Positions 1 to 6,138 of a DNA stretch of 7,998 nt are shown piece by piece. The notes under the pieces were generated by a model, which saw only the letters and a program-made list of their open reading frames with translations, made no database searches and had not been told where the DNA came from. The position numbers were made by a program, and so were the translations under genes. Origin of the DNA: UBA3871 sp002392265 (GTDB lineage: Bacteria; Bacillota; Clostridia; Peptostreptococcales; Anaerovoracaceae); assembly GCA_946614255.1 (NCBI GenBank), contig CAMOGS010000057.1, positions 1-7,998 on the forward strand, given 5' to 3'. The stretch's first letter is position 1, and each line of letters starts with the position of its first letter.

Positions 1-1
1 G

Positions 2-1684
2 ATCAAGAGACACATGGGTGAAGCTTATACCGTAGATATTGACGGCAAGGCTTATACACCTCAGGACATCTCCGCTATGATCCTCGCTAAGCTGAAGGCT
101 GATGCAGAGGCTTATCTCGGAGAGAAGGTAACAGAGGCTGTTATCACTGTACCGGCTTACTTCTCAGATGCTCAGAAGCAGGCAACCAAGGACGCAGGAA
201 AGATCGCAGGACTCGATGTAAAGAGAATCATCAACGAGCCTACAGCTGCATCACTTGCTTACGGACTTGACAAGGACGAAAGCTCACACAAGATTCTGGT
301 TTACGACCTCGGCGGCGGTACATTCGATGTATCTGTACTCGAGCTCGGCGACGGTGTATTCGAAGTACTCGCTACAAACGGCGATACAAAGCTCGGCGGC
401 GATGACTTTGATGAAGTGCTGATGAACTTCATGGCCGATTCCTTCCAGAAGGAAAACGGTATCGACCTGCGCAAGGACAACATGGCTATGCAGAGATTAA
501 AGGAAGCTGCAGAAAAGGCAAAGAAAGAGCTTTCCACCGCTCAGACCACAAATGTTAATCTGCCGTTCATCACTGTAAACGAAGCAGGTCCGCTCCATAT
601 GAACATGGACATCACCAGAGCAAAGTTTGACCAGCTCACTGCTCACCTTGTTGAAAGAACAATCGAGCCTATGAAGAAGGCTATGGCAGACGCAGGTGTA
701 ACAAACAGCGATATTGCAAAGGTTATCCTCGTCGCCGGTTCCACAAGAATCCCTGCAGTTCAGGAAGCTGTAAAGAAGATTACAGGCAAGGATCCGTTCA
801 AGGGCATCAACCCTGATGAATGCGTATCCGTAGGTGCTGCAATTCAGGGCGCAGTACTTGGCGGCGACGAAGAATTAAACGTTCTGCTGCTCGATGTTAC
901 TCCGCTTTCACTTTCAATCGAAACTCTCGGCGGCGTTGCTACAAAGCTAATCGAAAGAAATACCACAATTCCTACAAAGAAGAGCCAAGTATTCTCAACA
1001 GCTGCAGACAACCAGACCGCAGTAGATATTCACGTAATGCAGGGTGAAAGAGAAATGGCTGCGGGCAACATTACGCTCGGCCGCTTCCAGTTAACGGGTA
1101 TTCCACCTGCACCACGCGGAGTTCCGCAGATTGAGGTTACATTCGATATCGATGCAAACGGTATCGTAAACGTATCCGCAAAGGATCTGGGAACAGGTAA
1201 GAGCCAGAACATCACAATCACCGGCAACACTCACCTTTCCGAAGACGAAATCAACGCAAAGGTAAAGGAAGCTGAACAGTACGCGGCAGAAGACAAAAAG
1301 AACAAGGAAAGCGTAGAAATTCGCAATAGAGCAGAGACTCTGATTTACGAGACCGAAAAGTCGCTCAAGGAGCTCGATACCGCTCTTACAGATGACGAAA
1401 AGGCTCGCATCAACGGCAGCAAGGACGAGCTTTCCGCAGCTCTTCAGTCAGGCGACACAGACATCATCAAGGAAAAGACCGAAAAGCTCACCGAAGAATT
1501 CCACACTATTTCAGAAAAGCTCTACCAGAAGGCTCAGCAGGCGCAGGCAGGTGCAGGCGCAGGCATGGGCGGCATGGGAGACATGGGCGCGGGCGCAGGC
1601 GCAGCTGAAGGCGGCGCTGCAGCAGGTCCTGATAATGTAGTTGACGCCGACTTTGAAGTAGTGGACGATGACGAAAACAAGTAG
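2..1684 (+). CDS. dnaK: Molecular chaperone DnaK (Hsp70), 5' end missing
   Basis: ATP-dependent cytosolic Hsp70 that binds exposed hydrophobic segments of unfolded proteins, working with DnaJ and GrpE. The reading frame is open to the window edge and starts inside the nucleotide-binding domain (IKRHMGEAY), so by comparison with Gram-positive DnaK roughly 75 N-terminal residues lie upstream; the first ATG at 14 is internal. Of the 560 visible residues, about 1-290 are nucleotide-binding domain with signatures VITVPAYFSDAQ, NEPTAASLAYG, DLGGGTFDVS and ILVAGSTRIP. The interdomain linker VLLLDVTP begins near visible residue 294, followed by the beta-sandwich substrate-binding domain (NTTIPTKKSQVFSTA, PRGVPQIEVTFDIDANGI), the helical lid, a Gly/Ala/Met-rich tail and the usual acidic end DADFEVVDDDENK. 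The motif after the linker reads TPLSLS where most DnaKs have TPLSLG. dnaJ follows after 76 bases, probably in the same transcript. Confidence 0.98.
   Translation: MKRHMGEAYTVDIDGKAYTPQDISAMILAKLKADAEAYLGEKVTEAVITVPAYFSDAQKQATKDAGKIAGLDVKRIINEPTAASLAYGLDKDESSHKILVYDLGGGTFDVSVLELGDGVFEVLATNGDTKLGGDDFDEVLMNFMADSFQKENGIDLRKDNMAMQRLKEAAEKAKKELSTAQTTNVNLPFITVNEAGPLHMNMDITRAKFDQLTAHLVERTIEPMKKAMADAGVTNSDIAKVILVAGSTRIPAVQEAVKKITGKDPFKGINPDECVSVGAAIQGAVLGGDEELNVLLLDVTPLSLSIETLGGVATKLIERNTTIPTKKSQVFSTAADNQTAVDIHVMQGEREMAAGNITLGRFQLTGIPPAPRGVPQIEVTFDIDANGIVNVSAKDLGTGKSQNITITGNTHLSEDEINAKVKEAEQYAAEDKKNKESVEIRNRAETLIYETEKSLKELDTALTDDEKARINGSKDELSAALQSGDTDIIKEKTEKLTEEFHTISEKLYQKAQQAQAGAGAGMGGMGDMGAGAGAAEGGAAAGPDNVVDADFEVVDDDENK
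1541..1625 (+). repeat. Low-complexity GCAGGC/GGCATG tract encoding the DnaK tail
   Basis: This stretch is made of imperfect short repeats of gcaggc, ggcatgg and gggcgc and encodes the Gly/Ala/Met-rich disordered linker between the DnaK lid and its acidic C-terminus. It is markedly richer in G and C than the surrounding coding sequence. Tails of this kind are normal in bacterial DnaK; the repeats are a coding feature prone to length variation, not a mobile or regulatory repeat. Confidence 0.6.
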
Positions 1685-1717
1685 TTTTAGGCAAAAATTT
1701 GACAGAAAGTTAGACTG

Positions 1718-1747
1718 AATCCCCCGTTGCGTGTGCACCGGGGGATT
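1718..1747 (+). promoter_or_regulatory. Strong hairpin in the dnaK-dnaJ intergenic mRNA
   Basis: AATCCCCCG (1718-1726) is perfectly complementary to CGGGGGATT (1739-1747). Within the 12-base loop, TGC (1728-1730) can pair with GCA (1735-1737) around a GTGT tetraloop after one T/C mismatch. The stem ends one base before the dnaJ Shine-Dalgarno GGAGG at 1749. There is no T-run after it, so it does not look like a normal terminator. An intercistronic stabiliser, a processing site, or a modulator of dnaJ translation are all possible; the structure is visible, its role is inferred. Confidence 0.7.
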
Positions 1748-1748
1748 T

Positions 1749-1753
1749 GGAGG
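1749..1753 (+). promoter_or_regulatory. Ribosome binding site deciding the dnaJ start
   Basis: GGAGG lies 7 bases before ATG 1761. The frame is open further upstream to a GTG at 1731, but that codon sits in the loop of the hairpin and has no Shine-Dalgarno sequence, so the ATG is chosen. Confidence 0.85.
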
Positions 1754-1760
1754 TATAAAA

Positions 1761-2909
1761 ATGGCAGAAAACAAAAGGGATTATTATGAAGTCCTTGGGC
1801 TGCATAAGGGCGCAAGCGAGGATGAAATTAAAAAAGCCTTCAGAAAGATGGCTATGAAATATCATCCTGACAAAAACCCCGGAGACAAGGAAGCTGAAGA
1901 AAAGTTCAAAGAGGTAAACGAAGCTTACAGCATCCTGTCCGACCCTGACAAAAAGGACAAATATGATCGCTTCGGTTTTGCGGGAGTCGATCCGAATGCG
2001 GGCTTTGGCGGAGGTAATCCGTTCGGCGGTGGCTTTGGCGGCTTCGAAGACATCTTTGATATGTTTGGCGGCATGTTCGGTGGAGGTGGCGGTGCTTACT
2101 CTTCACGCAGGCGTAACGGTCCGATGAAGGGCAGAGACCTGCAGAAGGCTATCGAAATCACATTCGAAGAGGCGGCCTTTGGCGCGAAAAAGAAGATAAA
2201 AATGAACAAGTACGTGGAGTGCGAAGACTGTCACGGCAGTGGTGCAGCTCCGGGTACCGAAAAGAAGACTTGTCCTAATTGTAACGGCACAGGTCAGACC
2301 ACAACCACACAAAAGACACCGTTTGGTGCTTTCAAAAGCGTTCAGCCGTGTGAAAGATGCGGCGGTACAGGAAAGATTATTGAGCATCCTTGCGGGAGGT
2401 GCGGCGGCACAGGCAAGGTTAAAAAGGAAGTCATTATATCCGTGGATATTCCTGCAGGCGTAGATAACGACAGTGTTATTTCGCTGAAAGGACAGGGCGG
2501 ACCGGGTTCAAACGGCGGCCCTGCGGGCGACCTTTATATAGTAATCAGCGTAAGACCTCACAAGATATTCAAAAGACGCGATCAGGACCTCTATCTCGAG
2601 ATTCCTATCAGCTTTGCCCAGGCAGCGCTTGGCGATGAAATCGTAGTACCGACGCTTACCGAAAAGGTATCCTACAAGGTACCTGCGGGCACTCAGCCGG
2701 GTACAACCTTCAGGCTGAAGGGGAAAGGCATTGTGGGCGTTAATACGGGACGCATGGGCGATTTGTATGTGACTGTAAACGTTGAAATACCGACAAAGCT
2801 CAGTTCAAAGCAAAAGAAGGCAATTGAAAATATGAACAAAGAAGTCGATATCGACTGCTACCAGAAAAAGAAGTCATTTTCGGATATGATAAAGGATCTT
2901 TTCAAATAG
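1761..2909 (+). CDS. dnaJ: Type I (class A) J-domain co-chaperone DnaJ, 382 aa
   Basis: DnaJ delivers unfolded clients to DnaK and stimulates its ATPase. From the N-terminus: J domain (about residues 5-72, RDYYEVLGLHKGASEDEIKKA region) with the essential HPD at 35-37; a Gly/Phe-rich segment (about 77-112); a zinc-binding region with four complete CxxCxGxG repeats starting near residues 154 (CEDCHGSG), 171 (CPNCNGTG), 197 (CERCGGTG) and 211 (CGRCGGTG), binding two zinc ions; then the two beta-rich client-binding domains and a short dimerisation tail. The length and order are those of a canonical full-length DnaJ, with nothing missing. It follows dnaK by 76 bases and is followed by a strong terminator, so it is the last gene of the chaperone operon. 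Heat-shock control elements such as CIRCE, if present, would be upstream of the window. Confidence 0.98.
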   Translation: MAENKRDYYEVLGLHKGASEDEIKKAFRKMAMKYHPDKNPGDKEAEEKFKEVNEAYSILSDPDKKDKYDRFGFAGVDPNAGFGGGNPFGGGFGGFEDIFDMFGGMFGGGGGAYSSRRRNGPMKGRDLQKAIEITFEEAAFGAKKKIKMNKYVECEDCHGSGAAPGTEKKTCPNCNGTGQTTTTQKTPFGAFKSVQPCERCGGTGKIIEHPCGRCGGTGKVKKEVIISVDIPAGVDNDSVISLKGQGGPGSNGGPAGDLYIVISVRPHKIFKRRDQDLYLEIPISFAQAALGDEIVVPTLTEKVSYKVPAGTQPGTTFRLKGKGIVGVNTGRMGDLYVTVNVEIPTKLSSKQKKAIENMNKEVDIDCYQKKKSFSDMIKDLFK

Positions 2910-2929
2910 ATGTGTTCAGATGCTTGTTT

Positions 2930-2966
2930 ATCCACTTTGGGAAAGTATACCCAAAGTGGATTTTTT
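2930..2966 (+). terminator. Rho-independent terminator after dnaJ
   Basis: ATCCACTTTGGG (2930-2941) and CCCAAAGTGGAT (2950-2961) form a perfect 12-bp stem with the 8-base loop AAAGTATA, followed by a run of six T (2961-2966). It begins 20 bases after the dnaJ stop and ends the chaperone operon. Confidence 0.95.
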
Positions 2967-2976
2967 ATTATAAATG

Positions 2977-2985
2977 TGTTAAAAT
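2977..2985 (+). promoter_or_regulatory. Candidate extended -10 promoter for the GGDEF-like pair
   Basis: TGTTAAAAT fits the extended -10 pattern TGnTATAAT with one mismatch in the hexamer. No good -35 is seen at the right distance (the base pairs there are part of the dnaJ terminator). The predicted start near 2992 would give a leader of about 28 bases to the TTG start at 3020. A promoter is needed here because a strong terminator lies just upstream, but the exact site is inferred. Confidence 0.45.
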
Positions 2986-3019
2986 AATCTGAGAATTTAT
3001 TGAAAGGCGGAAATGTGCA

Positions 3020-4201
3020 TTGAGATTTGCATGGTATCTTGAGGTATGTTCAATCAGCTTTGCTCTGCTGATTTTGATCATACACAGAATATTGACAAAT
3101 TCAAAAGAATACAGAGACAGGCTTTATTTGTATGCCTGCCTCTACACAATTATTATGGCGTTTGGCGATCTGTACTGGATTATGGTCGATTTGGACTATT
3201 TTAATTCCCATGTTGTGGGGCATCAGTATGCTGCCAATATAATCTGGAATCTTGGAATGGATTTTGCGGCATTCTTCTGGTTCCTGTTTTGCGAGACGCT
3301 GTATTCGAGAAAGTGGGCTGCTCATAAAAGGTTTATCTTTGTATCGATGCTCCCTGCACTCATTAACGTAATCGTTACGGTTTCCAGCGTAAAGACGGGC
3401 TGGCTCTTTGTCATTACAGAGGATGGCGATTACTCCAGAGGGCCGTATATGTATGTCAGCATGGCTATTTGCTTTGGATATCTGATTTATCCTTCTCTTG
3501 ATGGGCTGGCTGCCTTTCTAAAGGAAAAATCCTACAGAAAGAGAAAATATATCAGCGCCACTTTATTCTTTCCTCTGGTGCCGGTTGCTGCGGGCATTAT
3601 TCAGGCAATCTATCCTCAGGTTCCTTTGATTACGATAGGCTGTACTTATTCGCTTCTGGTATCACATACACAGCTTCGAACAAACGATGTTGAAACCGAT
3701 GCACTGACAGGCGTGAAAAACAAGAATGGTCTGATGTATTGGTTAGAGAATGAAATCTACAATCTGAAATACAGCGATGATTATACAGCAAAGCAGCTGG
3801 GACTGATTATAGTGGATATTAACGGATTGGCCGGGATTAATAACGAGTTCGGACGTAAAGAGGGCGATAAAACTCTGGTTATGGTCAAAGAACTGATTGA
3901 AGAAGCGTGCCGGGATTACAACTGTACAATTGCAAGGTTCAGAGGCGACCAGTTAGCTGTGGCAACCGGGATTAATTTCAACAGCGAGCTTTCGAATATT
4001 GAAAATAGTATAGAATTAAAGCTCAGCGAGCATAACAATCAACCGAACCTGAGGTATTTAATCAGCATTACCATAGGCCATGCGGTTTATACGGCTGATA
4101 TGAAAGGCAATCCTGCCAGCCTGCTTGGCGCTGCCGAAGAAGATCTTGAGACAAACAAGGATTATGAAAGGCAGCACATAAGGAGGGGAGGGATAGCATG
4201 A
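3020..4201 (+). CDS. Seven-span membrane protein with degenerate GGDEF domain (paralogue 1), 393 aa
   Basis: Putative membrane signalling protein. About seven hydrophobic spans are visible (roughly residues 5-24, 36-57, 70-92, 104-124, 147-165, 178-197, 199-214), followed by a GGDEF-like domain from about 225. The domain keeps DALTGVKN (D227), the metal-site Asp in VDINGL (D266) and KEGD, but the signature loop is RGDQL (308-312) instead of GGDEF. The essential Glu is Gln and the first Gly is Arg, so cyclic-di-GMP synthesis is unlikely. The start is TTG: the upstream frame has a stop at 2990-2992 and no other standard start, and the N-terminus RFAWYLE matches the next gene's RFAWNLE. The Shine-Dalgarno is poor (AAAGGCGG). 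A SRGP motif at 139-142, before the fifth span, is shared with the paralogue as NRGP. The two genes overlap by 4 bases and are surely co-transcribed. The ligand or partner is unknown. Confidence 0.85.
   Translation: MRFAWYLEVCSISFALLILIIHRILTNSKEYRDRLYLYACLYTIIMAFGDLYWIMVDLDYFNSHVVGHQYAANIIWNLGMDFAAFFWFLFCETLYSRKWAAHKRFIFVSMLPALINVIVTVSSVKTGWLFVITEDGDYSRGPYMYVSMAICFGYLIYPSLDGLAAFLKEKSYRKRKYISATLFFPLVPVAAGIIQAIYPQVPLITIGCTYSLLVSHTQLRTNDVETDALTGVKNKNGLMYWLENEIYNLKYSDDYTAKQLGLIIVDINGLAGINNEFGRKEGDKTLVMVKELIEEACRDYNCTIARFRGDQLAVATGINFNSELSNIENSIELKLSEHNNQPNLRYLISITIGHAVYTADMKGNPASLLGAAEEDLETNKDYERQHIRRGGIA
4181..4192 (+). promoter_or_regulatory. Purine-rich ribosome binding site for the second GGDEF-like gene
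   Basis: AGGAGGGGAGGG holds two overlapping Shine-Dalgarno options, AGGAGG (11 bases before ATG 4198) and GGAGGG (5 bases before it). It lies inside the end of the upstream gene and is far stronger than that gene's own site, which suggests the second protein may be made at least as well as the first. Confidence 0.75.
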
Positions 4202-5340
4202 CGAGATTTGCATGGAATCTGGAAATTGATATGATTGTCATATTGATTTTGGCGTTCATTATTGTAAAGAGCATCAGAAGCAACAATATCTATTCTCTCG
4301 ACATTATGTTCAGAGTAACCCTGTACTGTGATATTCTGCTCGCTATTATGGATGCCGTTTGGGCGGCAATTACAAACGGCATAATCTCTGTGCCGCTTTG
4401 GGTTGCGTACGGTGTCAATATAATCTATCTCTGGGACCTGGCTCTGATCGGCTATTTCTGGTTCATTTATTCGGAATCTCTGATGAATATGAAATGGACC
4501 AAGATTACAAAAATGTATTTCATATTCGCGATTCCTGAGCTGATACTCCTGATACTGCTGATGACATCCTATTGGAACGGTATCATTTTCAGTGTAACAC
4601 CTGATTTTATCTACAATAGAGGACCGCTTTTGCCGCTTGCATCAGCAATAGATATAGTTTATCCGACGATTACGTGCTTCAGGTCACTTTCGAGGTCATT
4701 TAAAAAGAAATACTATGTAAACAGTGAGGAATACAGAAACATGGCCGGCTTTATTATATTTCCGGCTATAGGTACCGGCCTGGTTATTATGGATGCAAAT
4801 GCGCCTTATCTGGCCAGCGGCATTATGCTGGCACTCGTATTTACATTCTTTAGCATAGAAAATACGATTATCCAGACCGACCCGCTGACAAACCTGCCAA
4901 ACCGTAGAAAGCTCTATCCTTATGTGGACACTATAATCGAGAAACACAACGATTTTTCACTAAAGGATTTCTATTTTATCCTCGTTGAGATAACAAACCT
5001 GAAGACGATTATCGAGCAATACGGCAACAAGGAGGGCGACCATGCCCTGATAATGCTCGCCGATGTAATTAAACGGGTTTGCAGGGATTACAGCGCTTAC
5101 GGCGCCAGATACTCCGACAACCGTTTCTGCGTGGCTCTCGAAACCGAAGAACCGGATGAGATTAATCACGTAATGGCAGAAATAGAAAAAATGCTTTCCG
5201 ATGTGGAAAGCACTAAATACAAAATAGATTTTAAATATGCATATGCGAGATATGACACTGTTACAATGGACTGCGTAAAGGCCATTGTGGAGGTTGCGGA
5301 AGAACGCATTAAAGATCGCGAACGTGATCTAAATCCATAA
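4198..5340 (+). CDS. Seven-span membrane protein with degenerate GGDEF domain (paralogue 2), 380 aa
   Basis: Tandem paralogue of the preceding gene with the same architecture: about seven membrane spans (roughly 10-26, 36-58, 72-94, 106-126, 144-162, 180-198, 201-219) and a GGDEF-like domain from about 226. Shared landmarks include RFAW.LE at the N-terminus, FWF..ES/TL....KW after the third span, (S/N)RGP (here 140-143), KEGD and CRDY. Catalytic decay is further advanced than in paralogue 1: DPLTNLPNRR (from D228) is kept, but the metal-site Asp is Glu (E264, VEITNL) and the signature loop is SDNRF (306-310), with only the final Phe of GGDEF left. It is almost certainly catalytically dead, and no RxxD inhibitory site is seen next to the loop. 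The ATG overlaps the previous stop (ATGA). Its 3' end overlaps the convergent minus-strand gene by 32 bases. A role as heteromeric sensor or dimerisation partner is only inference. Confidence 0.85.
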   Translation: MTRFAWNLEIDMIVILILAFIIVKSIRSNNIYSLDIMFRVTLYCDILLAIMDAVWAAITNGIISVPLWVAYGVNIIYLWDLALIGYFWFIYSESLMNMKWTKITKMYFIFAIPELILLILLMTSYWNGIIFSVTPDFIYNRGPLLPLASAIDIVYPTITCFRSLSRSFKKKYYVNSEEYRNMAGFIIFPAIGTGLVIMDANAPYLASGIMLALVFTFFSIENTIIQTDPLTNLPNRRKLYPYVDTIIEKHNDFSLKDFYFILVEITNLKTIIEQYGNKEGDHALIMLADVIKRVCRDYSAYGARYSDNRFCVALETEEPDEINHVMAEIEKMLSDVESTKYKIDFKYAYARYDTVTMDCVKAIVEVAEERIKDRERDLNP

Positions 5341-5866
5341 AGAGACCGCTTTTGATGTAGTCAAAGGATTCCTGACTTTCAGGGCTGAGCAGCAAATACC
5401 TGCCGTGGTTGTCCCCGATGAAATAGTGTACCAGATAGCAGGGCTTTACGGTAAATTTCTTGTCCGTTACTGTGCGGAAAAAAGGCTTTTGCGATGGTGG
5501 CTCCAAAACAAATTCACGGTAGTCCTGTCCTTCGAGTGAACGCACTCTGCCATAGGTGTAGTCTTCGAATATGTCGCCGAACTGCGCCTGAACAGTGACT
5601 TCGTCTATTATCGTCATGTCGAGCCATCCGCTCGAGCCATCCTTTAGGGATTCGATGAATTTCTTGTATTCGCCTGCGTATCCCAGGGCAGGACGGACGC
5701 TTTCCGCAACGGCAATCTGCTCGTCGCTGAACTTCCAGAACTCAATTTCGGTCACGGAAGGAAGCCTTTTACGGGCATTGCGGTTTGCTTTGTTTTCATC
5801 GATTTCAGCCTTACCGACACCGGTCAGGTTAAATAATGCATTGTCAAATCTATCAAAAATACTCAT
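5309..5866 (-). CDS. Protein of unknown function, 185 aa
   Basis: I do not recognise this family. The product (MSIFDRFDNALFNLTG...) is soluble, with no signal peptide or membrane span, mildly acidic, with a basic stretch near residues 28-36 (KANRNARKRLP). The C-terminal half is rich in aromatic residues and predicted strands (YGRVRSLEGQDYREFVLEP, KPFFRTVTDKKF, CYLVHYFIGDNHGRYLLLSP). The coding strand is supported by protein-like composition over the whole length and by a good promoter at its 5' end; the shorter opposite-strand frame at 5595-5879 reads as a shadow. ATG 5866 is chosen over an in-frame TTG at 5884 because the -10 element lies between them. No Shine-Dalgarno precedes it, which fits a leaderless transcript. 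It diverges from the macro-domain operon and converges with the second GGDEF-like gene, overlapping it by 32 bases. Confidence 0.75.
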   Translation of the reverse strand: MSIFDRFDNALFNLTGVGKAEIDENKANRNARKRLPSVTEIEFWKFSDEQIAVAESVRPALGYAGEYKKFIESLKDGSSGWLDMTIIDEVTVQAQFGDIFEDYTYGRVRSLEGQDYREFVLEPPSQKPFFRTVTDKKFTVKPCYLVHYFIGDNHGRYLLLSPESQESFDYIKSGLFMDLDHVRDL

Positions 5867-5869
5867 AAT
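5841..5869 (+). promoter_or_regulatory. Promoter of the macro-domain operon
   Basis: TTGTCA (5841-5846) and CATAAT (5864-5869) each match the sigma-A consensus at five of six positions and are separated by exactly 17 bases. The predicted start near 5876 gives a leader of about 27 bases to ATG 5903. The whole promoter lies inside the 5' end of the minus-strand gene and its -10 covers that gene's start codon. Confidence 0.65.
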
Positions 5870-5872
5870 GAA

Positions 5873-5881
5873 AGTATAACA
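5873..5881 (-). promoter_or_regulatory. Extended -10 promoter of the minus-strand gene, predicted leaderless
   Basis: Read on the minus strand the sequence is TGTTATACT, an extended -10 element (TG, one base, TATACT) with one mismatch to TATAAT. Six bases (TTCATT) separate it from ATG 5866, so the usual spacing puts transcription start on the A of the start codon. No clear -35 is seen, as is tolerated with extended -10 elements. Confidence 0.6.
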
Positions 5882-5902
5882 CAACAGGGAAGAAAAAGGG
5901 AC

Positions 5903-6127
5903 ATGGAAGAAAAATTTGCAAGGTTACTTCTGAAAATATACGACAAAAAGATGATGAACGGCGAAATCACATTTTCGAGGAGCGGCATCACCAAAGAGGA
6001 TTTTACAAATCTTTGCATGAACGGCGATTTTGTGCTCAGCTACGAAAAGACTGAGCACATTTGCGACTGCATGAACATAGTCGGTGAAGAGAGGGCGAAA
6101 CTTCTCAGCTTTTGTGAGGAACAGTGA
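5903..6127 (+). CDS. Small helical protein of unknown function, 74 aa
   Basis: Function not recognised. The 74-residue product (MEEKFARLLLKIYDKKMMNG...) is predicted to be mostly helical, soluble and acidic, with three Cys (residues near 38, 54 and 56, plus one near the C-terminus). The second half (ITKEDFTNLCMNGDF, then HICDCMNIVGEERAKLLSF) resembles in spacing the last helices of XRE-type helix-turn-helix domains, which often end in a similar 'late helix, then ERxxLL' pattern; this is an impression, not a domain match. It is the first gene of a three-gene operon: its stop codon overlaps the Shine-Dalgarno of the macro-domain gene, with 11 bases between the coding regions, so the two are probably translationally coupled. 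The upstream AGGGA/AAAGGG sequence gives only a modest ribosome binding site. A regulator or binding partner of the macro enzyme is conceivable. Confidence 0.8.
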   Translation: MEEKFARLLLKIYDKKMMNGEITFSRSGITKEDFTNLCMNGDFVLSYEKTEHICDCMNIVGEERAKLLSFCEEQ

Positions 6128-6132
6128 GGAGG
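6127..6132 (+). promoter_or_regulatory. Ribosome binding site of the macro-domain gene
   Basis: AGGAGG lies 6 bases before ATG 6139 and its first A is the last base of the preceding TGA stop. The ideal spacing supports this start over the in-frame ATGs a few codons later (MEVMRMRAE). Confidence 0.85.
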
Positions 6133-6138
6133 TAGTTT

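Noticed and set aside
1541..1625. Repeats in the dnaK tail as a CRISPR or mobile repeat
   Set aside because: They are imperfect, in frame and encode the normal Gly/Ala/Met-rich tail of DnaK.
1699..1704. TTGACA as a -35 element for a dnaJ-specific promoter
   Set aside because: At 16-18 bases downstream the sequence is C-rich and part of the hairpin (CCCCGT), with no -10-like hexamer.
1731..1760. GTG at 1731 as an upstream start of DnaJ (10 extra residues)
   Set aside because: It lies in the hairpin loop without a Shine-Dalgarno, and GGAGG is ideally placed for ATG 1761, which gives a typical DnaJ N-terminus.
5595..5879. Plus-strand 94-codon reading frame
   Set aside because: It is opposite the minus-strand gene, contains the promoter of the macro operon at its end, and has no convincing ribosome binding site; the minus-strand frame is longer and has a promoter.
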